A stretch of 64,000 nt of DNA from Bin87 sp965204905 (GTDB lineage Bacteria; Chloroflexota; Dehalococcoidia; Lucifugimonadales; UBA3495). Positions within the stretch are counted from its first letter, which is position 1, and every line of letters starts with the position of its first letter. The DNA lies in assembly GCA_965204905.1 (NCBI GenBank), contig OZ242042.1:2790001-2854000 (forward strand). Direction: 5' to 3'. The notes beneath the pieces were generated by a model, which saw only the letters and a program-made list of their open reading frames with translations, was not told the origin of the DNA and ran no database searches. Below, piece by piece: positions 52,461-62,828 of the stretch. The position numbers and the translations under genes were made by a program.

Positions 52461-52561
52461 CACCCCTTACCTACCCCTCTAAGCCCCCCCCCCCCGACTT
52501 TTCGGACCGTAAACCCAACTTCGCGGAGCCTTGCGCCCACCTCTTGCAGGGGGGTGACGGC

Positions 52562-55500
52562 ATGAGGCCCCCTACTTTTGCTCCCTTGAGCCGCCGGTGG
52601 CCGCTGTTGGCCATTGGCAGCGCGCTGATTATCGCCGTCGCCATAGCGCTACTCTGGAGCGGAACCGGACCCGCCGGCGCCCAGAGCGACGCGCTCGGCG
52701 TCTCCATCATCGCCAACCCGCCCGATCCTGAGGTGGGCCAGCGAGTAGACTTTGCATCCGTCATCGCCAACCCGCCATCGCAAGATGCCCCATCCTATCA
52801 ATGGGAGCTTTCCACAAAAGGCAACAGCTGGCTCGCACTGAGCACGCGGCAAAACTTCTCTTTCGCCCAAGGCAATCCCGGAACAACGCTATTCCGAGTG
52901 ATCGTATCCTACGACAGTGGCGAATCAGCCACATCGGAAGCCGTAACCGTAACCTGGACCGAGCCGACGCCCACGCCTACCCCGGAACCGACCGCTACCC
53001 CAGAGCCTACGGCTGAACCGACGCCGGAACCTACCGCTGAGCCGACACCGGAACCTACCCCGGAACCCACGCCCGAACCTACGCCTGAGCCGACACAGGA
53101 ACCCACGCCCGAACCGTCGCCGGAACCAACGCCGGAACCGACACCTGCGCCAACGCCAAATCCGACGCCCGAGCCTACCCCGGAGCCAACGCCCGAACCC
53201 ACGCCGGCGCCGGTGGAACCGCAGGCCAACCGCGCTCCGGTAGTCCAGCAAACCGGGGACTACTGGACCTTCGTCAACCAGAGCAACGCCCCACGGGGGA
53301 TACTGGTATCCAAGATCTTCGAAGGCGTGTTCTCAGACCCCGACGGCGACGAGCTAACCTACACCGCTGCCGTCCCCGACAACCGGGCAACCCTGGTGGA
53401 TGAAATTTCAATCCACCGCCCCATGACGTCCAGCGGGGTAAGAAAGCACGTCATGTTCTTCATGGTGAATTCCACCGACAACTGGTACGACATCACCCCC
53501 GCGCTCCCCAGTCCGGTGATTATCACCGCCACCATTACCGCCACCGACCCCGACGGATTGTCCGCATCAATCAGTGGAGACTTCGTAGTGGACTGGGCGG
53601 ATGACCCCGTATCCGTACCACCCGCGGGACTTACCGCCACACGCCTGTCAGCCGACGCCATCCAACTGTCCTGGAACGGACAATACCCCGCGCGCTACGA
53701 AGTCGAACACCGCGAAATCGAGGACGACCTTCCCGGGGATTGGCAGCAGCATCCCACCACGGAACCCGGTGTCCACCAAGTGGACATCGGCGACCTGTCC
53801 TGCGCGAACACCTACGACTTCCGGGTGCGGGCAACACGAAACTCAGTAACCGGCCCCTACGCCACGCTGAGCGGCGTGGACACCGTGCTGGACGGAACCG
53901 ACAGCGCGGATCGCATAACCGGAACCACGGACGGCGAGTGCGTCCAGGGCGGCGACGGCAACGACGTGATCTTCGGCAACTCCGGCAACGACGTGATCCA
54001 CGGCGGCGACGGCGACGACCTCATCTACGGCGGCGACGGCACGGACAGCGGCCACGGAGCCACCAGCCAACGGCTGACATCCCCGCCGCTGACGCCCCGG
54101 AACACTTCCACCTTGTCCAACATCGCCATAGCCCGCGCCTTCTCCATCAGCTACCTGTACCACGGCCCCCATGCCACCGATGCCTATCTCGGCGCCGGCG
54201 GCGACGGCGCGCCCCAGCAGATCGATACCAGCGCCAGGCTGGTCAGCAACACCGGGCAGACATCAACCTCATCCGACTTCGCCTTTGACATTGCGCAGCA
54301 GTTCACCACCGGCGGATCGAACTACCGGCTGCGGCGCGTGGACCTGTCGCTGAAGGGCGCCGCTGCCGCTGCCAATAATCCGACCTTCACCGTGCAGATC
54401 TACTCATCGAATTCGAGCGGCAAACCGGACAGCAGCCTGGGCGACCTGACGCAGCAGGGCAGTCTGCCCAGACACACCGAGTTGGTCCAGTTCACGGCCG
54501 CCGGCGACGGCATCGGGCTCGCCCCCAACACGTCGTATTTCGTGGTCCTGGATACTTCCGACAACCCGTCGGGCAGCGATGCCTTGGTCCACTACGCGGA
54601 TTCGAACGCCGAGGATGCGGGCGGGGAGACCGGCTGGAGTATTGCGAATAGCACTTACTGGCGGGACTCCAGCAGCACAACCGGCTGGCCGAACACAGGC
54701 TCAAATCCCCTGCAGATCGCCATCCACGGCGACATTGACCAGGAGATTACCGGCGGCAACGACAACGACGAAATCTACGGCGGCAACGGGAACGACACGC
54801 TCCACGGCGGCGCCGGCGATGACACGTTAGCCGGCGAAGCGGGCAACGACACCCTGAACGGCGACGACGGCAACGACTTCCTCTCCGGCGGATACGGCAA
54901 CGACACCCTGAACGGCGGCGAAGGCAACGACAACCTGGACGGCGGCCCCGGCGACGACAAGCTTTACGGCAACGCCGGCAATGACAGCCTCTACGGCGAT
55001 CTGCCCTTCTGGGGCAGCCGCGGCAACGACACGCAGAATGGCGGCGGCGGCGACGACGTCCTGCACGGCAGCCCCGGCAACGACATCCTGGTCGGCGACA
55101 CCGACTTCATCGCGGACCGAAACTATCCGAGCCCGGATTACACCGACCTGAGCCGCAATCGGTATCGAAGCGCCGGCGAATGGCATCTGCCCGGCGACAC
55201 CGTCAGCTACTATTGGTCCACCCAAGGGGTGACCGTGGACTTCGAAAACGGCGTATCCAGGGGCGGTGACGCCGAGGGCGATTCCTACAACACCATTGAG
55301 AACATCATCGGCTCCAAGCACAGCGACCGGCTGACGGGCAACAGTTCTAACTCCACCCTCATCAGAGGCGGCGCCGGCGGCGACCGACTCGACGGCGGCG
55401 GCGGCACCGGTTTGCATAAAGCCGTTGACTACCGGGACTCCAACGCCGGGGTGACCATCACACTCGGCGCGCAGCCGCACCTGTGGGGCACGGGCAGCGG

Positions 55501-58500
55501 CGGCTTCGCCGCCGGCGATACCCTCAGGTACTTCAACACCGTTCACGGCTCGAACCACGACGACACGCTCAGCGGCGGAGAATACCCGGAATTCCTCTAC
55601 GGACATGACGGCAACGACAAGCTGTACGGCGGGACAAGTGGCAGCGACGCGCTCAGCATGCTGGACGGCGGCGGCGGCAGCGATACGGTTGACTACTCCG
55701 CGTTCAACGACGGCAAACGCAGCCAGGGGCTGGTGTTCACGCTCCCGACGGTTGCGATTACCTTTCCATCCGCCAGCAACGGATTCAGAAGCGTCATCGA
55801 AACCGCCGACGGCAGCGTCGCCAATCACCCTGGAAATATCACCATCGACAGCGCTGTCAGGCTGAGGAGCATCGAGAATGTCACCGGCACGCCGTATGAC
55901 GACGCCATCATCGGAAACGACCTGCTCAACAGGCTTGACGGGCGCGGCGGCAACGACACCGTTGACTACTCGAACTGGGACTACTCGACCTGGGGCGGAG
56001 GCGTGACCGTCAACCTGACGGATGGAACCGCCCCTCTTGCCACCCTCGTCAGCATCGAGAGCGTCATCGGCTCGGCGCACGACGACATCATCATCGCCAG
56101 TTCCGCCGTCAATGTCATCGACGGCGGCGAGGGCAACGACGTCGTGCGCTACGAGGGACGCGCGAATACGGTAACTGTCACCTTCAACAACGACCCGAAT
56201 GACGACATCGCAGACGGCACGCTCATCGTGAGCGGCGGATACGCTGCCGGCGACACGCTCATCAGCATCGAAGAGGTGCAAGGCCCGGCAATCGCGCGCG
56301 CCAAAGCGGGCACATCGGGCGACGACCGGGGCGACAACGCGGTGGAAGGCACGGCCAGCAACGACGTGCTGTCCGGCGGCGCGGGCGACGACGAGCTGCG
56401 CGGGCTGGCCGGCGACGACATCCTGTACGGCGGCGCCGGCGACGACACGCTCAACGGCGGTCCCGGCGCGGACCTGCTCGTGGGCGGCCCCGGCATCGAC
56501 ACCGTGTGGTACGACGGAGAAGAGGGTTCGGTGATGGTCACCCGCGCCGGCGACGGAACGATCACCGTCAGCGGCGGCGAGGGTGAGGGCGACATCCTCG
56601 TCGGCATCGAGAAGATTGACGGGCCGGCCGCAGCGGGCCTGGTCGTCGGCACCGAACAGAACGACGACGGCGTCACCAATCCGATCCTGGAGGGCGGTCC
56701 TGCCAACGACCGCATCGAGGGCCTTGCCGGCAACGACATCCTGCGCGGATACGCCGGAGACGACTCCCTGGAGGGCGGCGAGGGCGAAGACCAGCTTGAC
56801 GGCGGCGACGACACGGACACCGCCGACTACACCTCCTCCAACGCCGGGGTGACCGTCAACCTGGCCACCGGCGCGGGAACCGGCGGCCACGCCCAGGGCG
56901 ACACCCTTGCCAACATTGAGCACATCATCGGCTCGGCCTTTGACGACACGCTCACCGGCAACGCAATGGTCAACCACATCTGGGGCTTGGCCGGCGACGA
57001 CAAGCTGGAGGGCGGCGACGGCGCCGACCGGTTGGACGGCGGAGACGGCACGGACACCGCCAAATACGATAACTCAGACGCCGGGGTGACCGTTGACCTC
57101 AGCTCCACCGGCGCGCAGAGCGGCGGCCACGCCGCGGGCGACACCCTCGTCAGCATCGAGAACATCCGCGGCTCGAACCATGACGACACCCTCACCGGCG
57201 ACGATGCAGTCAACCATATCGTCAGCCTCAATGGCGACGATGAGCTGAACGGCGGCGGCGGTAACGACTTGATGGAAGGATGGGCCGGCGTCGACACCCT
57301 GAATGGCGGCGACGGCAACGACATCATGACCGGCGGCGACGGCAACGACACTCTAAACGGAAACGACGGCGACGACGAGTTGCGAGGCAACACCGGCGAC
57401 GACACGCTGAACGGCAACGACGGCGTCGATACGCTGAGCGGCAACACCGGCGTCGATACGCTGAACGGCGGGGCTGGCAACGACACGCTGGACGGCGGCG
57501 ACGGTGACGATACGCTGAACGGCGGCATCGGCGACGACCGACTGACCGGCGGGCTTGGCGCTGATGCGCTGGACGGCGGCGACGGCACGGACACCGCGTC
57601 CTACGTCGAATCTCAAAATGCAGTAACCATCGACCTGTCCGCCGGAACCGTCAGCGGCGGGGACGCTGCCGGCGACACGCTGACCAACATCGAGAACATC
57701 ACCGGCTCAGCCCATGCTGGCGACACTCTCACCGGCGACGATTCGGCAAACTCCCTTTCGGGCCTTGCCGGCAACGACTCCCTGTTCGGCGGACTCGGCG
57801 ACGATACACTGAACGGCGGACTCGGCAACGACACGCTGCACGGCAACGACGGCAACGACACGCAGGATGGCAGCGCCGGTGACGACCTGCTGAACGGCGG
57901 CGACGGCAACGACACGCTGAACGGCGACGCTGGCGTTGACTGGCTCGACGGCGGCGCCGGCGACGATGCGCTGAACGGCGGCGATGGCGACGATACCCTG
58001 CACGGGGGCGCCGGCGCCGACTCCATGGACGGCGGCGGCGGCACGGACACCGCCAGCTATTCCGGGTTCGCCGCCGGGGTCACCGTTGACCTCCGTTTGA
58101 CCGGCGCCAACGCCCACGGCGACACTCTGCTCAACATTGAGAACATCATCGGCTCGGGCCATAACGACGTTCTCATCGGCGATGGCTCGGCAAATGTGAT
58201 CAAAGGCGGCGACGGCGCCGACGCGCTGCACGGGCGCGGCGGAGACGACACGCTCACCGGCGAAGGCGGCATCGACTCGTACTACTTCCACGCGAACTTC
58301 GGCGACGACACCATCTCCGACTTCACGCTGGGCGGCAGCAATGCCGAGAGCGAAAGCATTTACCTGTGCATGAGCAGCGGGTCGAACGTTGCCGTTCCCA
58401 CCGGAGTAAACGACAGCGGCAACCGCGTCATCACGGTTACGCTGGACGGCAACGAGATGGGCACCATCACGCTGACCGGAGTAACCAACAGCGATACCAA

Positions 58501-60301
58501 CTGGGGCAACCGGAACATCGTTATATCTGCCAGCTGCGGCGAGACCACCCAGGGCAACGCCCGTGACAACGTTCTCATCGGCACCTCGGCCGACGACACG
58601 CTCAACGGCCTGGGCGGAAACGACATCCTGGAGGGCTTGGGCGGCTCCGACGTCCTGAACGGCGGCACCGACAAGGACACCGCCAGATACTCGCAGTCCG
58701 GCGCCGCGGTGACCGTTAACCTCAGTGTGTCCACCGCCCAGAGCGGCGGCCACGCTGCCGGCGACACGCTCTCCAACATTGAGAACGTCACCGGTTCGGC
58801 GCACAACGACACGCTGACGGGCGACGGATCCGCCAACATCCTGCGGGGCGGCGGCGGCGACGACACGCTGAACGGCGGCGCCGGCATCGACGAACTGTAC
58901 GGCGAGGACGGAGACGACACGCTGACCGGCGGCGCCGGCAACGACATCCTGAGCGGCGGCGCGGGCGACGACTCCCTGACCGGCGGCGACGGCAACGACA
59001 CATTCCGATTCTTCGCCGGCTTCGGGTCGGACACAATCGAGGACATTACCCTGCACTCCGACGCTTCGCTCAATGAATTCATAGTCCTGTGCATGGGAAC
59101 TGAGTCGAACCTTGTCACCTACACCGGCGCGGACAGTAGTTCGGACTATGTCATCAGCGTTAACTTCAACGGCGCGCCGGCGGGCACCATCACCCTGAAG
59201 GGAAGAACCACCTCTTCGCAGCATTTCGAATCTCTGAGTGTCCATGCATATTCGGCCAACAGCGCCGCTTGCGGTGGATTCGCGCTCCGAGCCTGGTTCA
59301 CAGGCAACACACCTCAACCCGCTTTCAACCGGATGTACACGCGGATCAGCGTGAGCGAGGATAATTCCAGCGCGGTCTGCTTTATCGGTACGGAGTCTGT
59401 CAACTGTCCTCCCGGATCCTTGGTCAGCCTCCCGTTTACAGGCAATAACCGAGATACGATCACGGTTAGAGCGGTCGTTACCTTGGGCGGGCGGACCGTC
59501 GAAACTACCATGGAAACTGTAATCGGAGGTCACCACTATCCGCCGATGGGAGCGTCCGGCGGCGGGGGCGAGCTGCTGGTGAGCTGGGGCGAGCCAAGAC
59601 GATGGACGAACGACGGCCTCGGTAAAACCGTCGGCGAAATCGAAGCCTACATCGTGCAGATGCGAAAGCAGAACGCTGACGGGACCTGGCCCGCCTGGGG
59701 CGGCGACGCCGAGAAGTTGGCGACCGACCGCTCGCACACCTTCACCGGCCTCGATGACGGAATCTATCAGGCAAGGGTGCGCGCCAGGAGCGACGGCGAC
59801 GACAAGAACCCGAACAACGACCCCGACGATCCTATATTGGGTTACACCTCGCCGGTGCGTACCGTGGCGGTGCGCGGCTACTTCACCAACGTGCCGGAGC
59901 CGCCCGCCGGTGGCGTCCTATCCACGGAAATAGTCGTTGACCGTAACGACATAGAGTTGCACCCGCTTATCGCGGTGGAGTGGCAGCCGCCGGACCTGGA
60001 CCAGGACTCGCTGGTGCATAGCTACACGCTGCGGTATAAGGAAATCGGCGCGGACGACAGCGCGTATGTGGATGCCGCCACCGTGTATCCGCTCCCCGGC
60101 ATCGGCAGGTGCCATGAGGAGGAGATTGGTGGTGCGAGAACACCCCAAGCGCCCTATTCGATGTGCCGATACCTCGAGATCGAGGGCACGGCGGACGACA
60201 GGCTCGCCCGTGGCACGGAGTACGTGGTGCAGATAAGGTCGCACAACGCCAACGGCGCCAGCGCCTGGACCACCATCGGAACCATCCGCACGCCCGAATA
60301 G
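52562..60301 (+). CDS. Giant secreted RTX-repeat protein
   Basis: 2579 residues. Order: Sec signal (WPLLAIGSALIIAVAIALLW, likely cleaved after GPAGA, about residue 40); an Ig-like segment; a Pro/Thr/Glu stalk (about 133-217); a cadherin-like segment (about 220-345); a fibronectin-III-like domain (about 346-440); a short RTX block; a beta-sandwich region (about 510-725) like the choice-of-anchor group; a long array of GGxGNDxLx calcium-binding nonapeptides (about 726-2150), broken by recurring spacers (e.g. GVTVNLATGAGTGGHAQGDT, LANIEHIIGSAFDDTLTG); and about two fibronectin-III-like domains at the end. Calcium-dependent surface or matrix protein; exact role unknown. ATG 52562 follows AGGGGGG. 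Confidence 0.9.
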   Translation: MRPPTFAPLSRRWPLLAIGSALIIAVAIALLWSGTGPAGAQSDALGVSIIANPPDPEVGQRVDFASVIANPPSQDAPSYQWELSTKGNSWLALSTRQNFSFAQGNPGTTLFRVIVSYDSGESATSEAVTVTWTEPTPTPTPEPTATPEPTAEPTPEPTAEPTPEPTPEPTPEPTPEPTQEPTPEPSPEPTPEPTPAPTPNPTPEPTPEPTPEPTPAPVEPQANRAPVVQQTGDYWTFVNQSNAPRGILVSKIFEGVFSDPDGDELTYTAAVPDNRATLVDEISIHRPMTSSGVRKHVMFFMVNSTDNWYDITPALPSPVIITATITATDPDGLSASISGDFVVDWADDPVSVPPAGLTATRLSADAIQLSWNGQYPARYEVEHREIEDDLPGDWQQHPTTEPGVHQVDIGDLSCANTYDFRVRATRNSVTGPYATLSGVDTVLDGTDSADRITGTTDGECVQGGDGNDVIFGNSGNDVIHGGDGDDLIYGGDGTDSGHGATSQRLTSPPLTPRNTSTLSNIAIARAFSISYLYHGPHATDAYLGAGGDGAPQQIDTSARLVSNTGQTSTSSDFAFDIAQQFTTGGSNYRLRRVDLSLKGAAAAANNPTFTVQIYSSNSSGKPDSSLGDLTQQGSLPRHTELVQFTAAGDGIGLAPNTSYFVVLDTSDNPSGSDALVHYADSNAEDAGGETGWSIANSTYWRDSSSTTGWPNTGSNPLQIAIHGDIDQEITGGNDNDEIYGGNGNDTLHGGAGDDTLAGEAGNDTLNGDDGNDFLSGGYGNDTLNGGEGNDNLDGGPGDDKLYGNAGNDSLYGDLPFWGSRGNDTQNGGGGDDVLHGSPGNDILVGDTDFIADRNYPSPDYTDLSRNRYRSAGEWHLPGDTVSYYWSTQGVTVDFENGVSRGGDAEGDSYNTIENIIGSKHSDRLTGNSSNSTLIRGGAGGDRLDGGGGTGLHKAVDYRDSNAGVTITLGAQPHLWGTGSGGFAAGDTLRYFNTVHGSNHDDTLSGGEYPEFLYGHDGNDKLYGGTSGSDALSMLDGGGGSDTVDYSAFNDGKRSQGLVFTLPTVAITFPSASNGFRSVIETADGSVANHPGNITIDSAVRLRSIENVTGTPYDDAIIGNDLLNRLDGRGGNDTVDYSNWDYSTWGGGVTVNLTDGTAPLATLVSIESVIGSAHDDIIIASSAVNVIDGGEGNDVVRYEGRANTVTVTFNNDPNDDIADGTLIVSGGYAAGDTLISIEEVQGPAIARAKAGTSGDDRGDNAVEGTASNDVLSGGAGDDELRGLAGDDILYGGAGDDTLNGGPGADLLVGGPGIDTVWYDGEEGSVMVTRAGDGTITVSGGEGEGDILVGIEKIDGPAAAGLVVGTEQNDDGVTNPILEGGPANDRIEGLAGNDILRGYAGDDSLEGGEGEDQLDGGDDTDTADYTSSNAGVTVNLATGAGTGGHAQGDTLANIEHIIGSAFDDTLTGNAMVNHIWGLAGDDKLEGGDGADRLDGGDGTDTAKYDNSDAGVTVDLSSTGAQSGGHAAGDTLVSIENIRGSNHDDTLTGDDAVNHIVSLNGDDELNGGGGNDLMEGWAGVDTLNGGDGNDIMTGGDGNDTLNGNDGDDELRGNTGDDTLNGNDGVDTLSGNTGVDTLNGGAGNDTLDGGDGDDTLNGGIGDDRLTGGLGADALDGGDGTDTASYVESQNAVTIDLSAGTVSGGDAAGDTLTNIENITGSAHAGDTLTGDDSANSLSGLAGNDSLFGGLGDDTLNGGLGNDTLHGNDGNDTQDGSAGDDLLNGGDGNDTLNGDAGVDWLDGGAGDDALNGGDGDDTLHGGAGADSMDGGGGTDTASYSGFAAGVTVDLRLTGANAHGDTLLNIENIIGSGHNDVLIGDGSANVIKGGDGADALHGRGGDDTLTGEGGIDSYYFHANFGDDTISDFTLGGSNAESESIYLCMSSGSNVAVPTGVNDSGNRVITVTLDGNEMGTITLTGVTNSDTNWGNRNIVISASCGETTQGNARDNVLIGTSADDTLNGLGGNDILEGLGGSDVLNGGTDKDTARYSQSGAAVTVNLSVSTAQSGGHAAGDTLSNIENVTGSAHNDTLTGDGSANILRGGGGDDTLNGGAGIDELYGEDGDDTLTGGAGNDILSGGAGDDSLTGGDGNDTFRFFAGFGSDTIEDITLHSDASLNEFIVLCMGTESNLVTYTGADSSSDYVISVNFNGAPAGTITLKGRTTSSQHFESLSVHAYSANSAACGGFALRAWFTGNTPQPAFNRMYTRISVSEDNSSAVCFIGTESVNCPPGSLVSLPFTGNNRDTITVRAVVTLGGRTVETTMETVIGGHHYPPMGASGGGGELLVSWGEPRRWTNDGLGKTVGEIEAYIVQMRKQNADGTWPAWGGDAEKLATDRSHTFTGLDDGIYQARVRARSDGDDKNPNNDPDDPILGYTSPVRTVAVRGYFTNVPEPPAGGVLSTEIVVDRNDIELHPLIAVEWQPPDLDQDSLVHSYTLRYKEIGADDSAYVDAATVYPLPGIGRCHEEEIGGARTPQAPYSMCRYLEIEGTADDRLARGTEYVVQIRSHNANGASAWTTIGTIRTPE
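52960..53213 (+). repeat. Pro-Thr-Glu stalk repeat within the RTX gene
   Basis: About 40 repeats of Pro-Thr-Pro-Glu type (EPTPEPTPEPT) encoded by degenerate 12-bp units such as CCGGAACCGACG. Length is prone to slippage. Probably an extended, wall- or matrix-spanning stalk. Confidence 0.85.
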
Positions 60302-60576
60302 CCGGCCGGCGCGCAAAACCCGCCGCCTCAGCCCCGCGCCCAGGTGCGGAGCTGAGGCGCGGCGGCGAGCCAGCGCGGTTCGACCGCTGGACTCAAGACT
60401 TGAGTCTGGTCATTGGCGGCGTGCATCTTCACGCCGAGGTCAATCCGGTGAGTGAGTTCCCCATGGACGTAGCCCAGCGGGCGCTGGGCGCCGGCTGTGA
60501 CGCCGATGCGCTCATCCTGGGAATGGCCCACGCCACGCCTGGCGTTACCGCGATGGTGGATGGGGAGCCACGGACC
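60302..60576. other. Intergenic stretch with a coding-like plus-strand fragment
   Basis: A GC-rich hairpin (GCCGCCTCAGC...GCTGAGGCGCGGCGGC) follows the RTX stop at about 60324-60365 and may be its terminator. Then an open frame reads DLSLVIGGVHLHAEVNPVSE and FPMDVAQRALGAGCDADALI but has no start or recognised relatives. Confidence 0.4.
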
Positions 60577-61083
60577 TCACCATCCGACCGGAGCCTGGCC
60601 GGCGCCGGTCATTCCTTCCGAGGGCCTGTTCAGCAACAATTGGACGGCGAACGCCCGACGCTGTTCGGGTTCAACGGACAGGAACTCAGTTATCGCCGCC
60701 TCCGCTTGATCGAGCCACTCCCGGGCCTGAGCGGCCGTGAAGGTCGCCGCCGGATCCTCCTCAGCCAGCAGCCGCCGCTCGTGGACGGCGACGAATACGT
60801 CGACGAAACGCCGCACCACCTCGGGCTGGCGGGAGAAGTCGGCCTCCATCAGCTCGAATGCGGAGTCGCCGCCCAGGGCATTGTAGACGTGGCTCCACTC
60901 CGGCGTGCTGCCCTCCGTTTCGAATGGACCTATCAGCAGTTCCGCGTTGCTGCGGGCCAGGGCGTGGTACATGGCGTAGTAGGCGCTGGCGACGGCCATG
61001 CGGAGCCTGGTCTGGTGAAGATAATCTGACGGCGGAATTACGGTCATCTCACGCGCCAGTTCAATGATGCTCTGCCATTCCAT
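60577..61083 (-). CDS. HEPN-like protein
   Basis: 168 residues. The N-terminal half has the HEPN pattern: HQTRLRMAVASAYYAMYHAL followed by a helical region and a C-terminal helix pair (AREWLDQAEAAITEFLSV). HEPN domains often act as RNases or in toxin-antitoxin pairs; no nucleotidyltransferase partner is adjacent. ATG 61083 has AAGGAGA upstream on the minus strand. Confidence 0.75.
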   Translation of the reverse strand: MEWQSIIELAREMTVIPPSDYLHQTRLRMAVASAYYAMYHALARSNAELLIGPFETEGSTPEWSHVYNALGGDSAFELMEADFSRQPEVVRRFVDVFVAVHERRLLAEEDPAATFTAAQAREWLDQAEAAITEFLSVEPEQRRAFAVQLLLNRPSEGMTGAGQAPVGW

Positions 61084-61607
61084 AGTTGGATCTCCTTGGT
61101 ATCGGTTGATTTACGACAATTGGGGGTGAGTTGAGAAAGTCGTCGAACCGGCCGTAGATATACCGTAGCGCGGTCTTGAGGCAGAGGGTCCACTTTCCAC
61201 GGTCCACTCAGTCGAGACTTCTCCCATCCCAATCAGTCGAGTGGGGCAAACGTTCCTTCTGCGGTGGTCTTGCGCCGGATGCTCTCTCACCGGTACACCT
61301 CAGTCCGGTTCCCCTACCGGTTTCTCAAATAATTGGCGCGGTGAATTAGCCGTCATTCCGAGCTCCACAGCGTTGGCAAACACTGATGACGGGGTTCCAT
61401 TTGGAATCTATGACCCCAACGCCGGCGCCAGACCGGTACCCACTGCCCCACCGCAGCCCGCGTCCGGCAATTGCAGCCAAGCCGCCCATCAGCGTTCCGC
61501 GCGTGGCGTTGGAACCCGCCGCCAACCTGATCCGGCTCGCCCACGCGAATGTCCTCCCAGGCATACGCATCAGGAACGCCAGCCCGTCAGCCCTGGGATT
61601 GCGGCGG
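61084..61607. other. About 520 bases without a supportable gene
   Basis: Promoter space for the minus-strand HEPN-like gene lies on the left. The right part is the downstream flank of the gene at 61608. Open frames here are Pro/Arg-rich shadows. Confidence 0.5.
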
Positions 61608-62495
61608 CTAAGCCGTCCCATCCTTCTGCGCATAAGGCCGTTCCTCGTCGTCCGGCAACGCCATGTGGGCGGCGACGAAGGCGATTGCGCTCATGGGCGC
61701 CGATTCGCCTTCGTCCCATTCCCATTCCTCGGTCACCACCCTGGTCGCCTTCTCCACGATGGTCGCAAGCTCTTCAAAGGGCGTGCCGGGGATGATGGCT
61801 TTCAGCGCGTCCACGGCCGCGTCGCGGCAACCCTCGTTGTAACCGCGATGGAAGTCGGGCGTCGGGACGAAATCGCCGCCGTGAGGGTCGAAGTCCGCGC
61901 CGCCATCGAGGACCGTAGCAATCAATCCGTCTGCACCGAAGCGCAGAGTGACGGCGCCCCCGTCTTCGGCGGCGGCTTGCAGGGCCGCAACGCTGTCCGG
62001 CGTGAGGGTCAGCCTGACCAAACCGACATTGTCGGAGGTCTGATTGACGGCCGCTGAACGTTCGCAGAAGCCGGGACTGTTCAGCCACCGGTCGCTATAC
62101 GGCGCCAACCATTCCATTGGGGCATCGCCGACGGTATCGCGCTCCTGTTGCCAGGCCACGTAGGCGGTGTAGTGCGATAGGTCCATCATCGTCACGAGTT
62201 GCGGCTCTATCTCGGCGGCCAGGCCCCGGTCGCATTTTGCCATCAGTGCGATGCCGTCATGGCACCAGTAGTAGGTATGCCGCTCGCCGCTTTCCAGGAT
62301 GACGGACGTCTCGCCGATGCCAGCGTGCACTTCCGCCACCGGTACACCCTCGGCGCGGAGCGCGTCATAGGCGGCGCGACTGATGATTTTATCTCCGGTG
62401 TTTATCCGCGCCGCGGTATTCGGCGCTCCGCTGATGACGGGCTGTCCCGCGTCCAGGTGTTCCTGGGTGACGTGGATGTGGTAGATGGATTTCAT
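61608..62495 (-). CDS. Orphan protein with YHIHVTQEHLDAGQ module
   Basis: 295 residues. The N-terminal module (IYHIHVTQEHLDAGQPVISG...YYWCHDGIALMAKCDRGLAAE) is shared with the gene at 63598. A second, acidic domain follows (VGLVRLTLTPDSVAALQAAA; DFHRGYNEGCRDAAVDALKA). No family recognised. ATG 62495 lies near an AAGGAGC site. First of several minus-strand orphan genes with similar spacing. Confidence 0.75.
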   Translation of the reverse strand: MKSIYHIHVTQEHLDAGQPVISGAPNTAARINTGDKIISRAAYDALRAEGVPVAEVHAGIGETSVILESGERHTYYWCHDGIALMAKCDRGLAAEIEPQLVTMMDLSHYTAYVAWQQERDTVGDAPMEWLAPYSDRWLNSPGFCERSAAVNQTSDNVGLVRLTLTPDSVAALQAAAEDGGAVTLRFGADGLIATVLDGGADFDPHGGDFVPTPDFHRGYNEGCRDAAVDALKAIIPGTPFEELATIVEKATRVVTEEWEWDEGESAPMSAIAFVAAHMALPDDEERPYAQKDGTA

Positions 62496-62828
62496 AGTTC
62501 CATTGCTCCTTTTGGTTCCGTTTCATTTGTGGTGTCATTTGGACGATCCGACTCCACTGCGCCCCCAAGAAATGATCTGGCTCCCAGGTGAGTGAGATCG
62601 GCGGTGTATCTTCCCCAACCGACGCGTTTCGCGCCCTGCCACACCCCGGCGCCCAGCAGGATCGGGCAATTCAACCCTTCGCGCCGGGAGGGCGAAACGC
62701 GCGCAGCATGAGAAGGCAGGTCAGCGGGCTACTGGCCGACGCGTCATCCTCATCGGGTCCGCTGGCGACGGCGACAGGGCGGCAGATCGCTCCGAGCGCC
62801 AGGTGGCTGGCCAACTGTCGGGATGCGT

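Larger units (their letters stand above)
51141..52483 (+). mobile_element. IS4-family element, copy 2 (1343 bp)
   Basis: Same length, same inverted repeats and apparently the same sequence as copy 1, in the same orientation. Only the poly-C tract at 51127-51141 lies between them. Its right end is followed by a run of about 12 C, then the leader of the RTX gene. Confidence 0.92.

Noticed and set aside
54827..56977. Long minus-strand frames inside the RTX gene (also 57707-59737)
   Set aside because: Antisense of GGxGxD repeat codons. Low-complexity Val/Ala/Gly sequence with no start signals.
53930..59010. CRISPR-like regular repeats
   Set aside because: The periodic DNA encodes RTX nonapeptides; repeats are not identical and there are no unique spacers.
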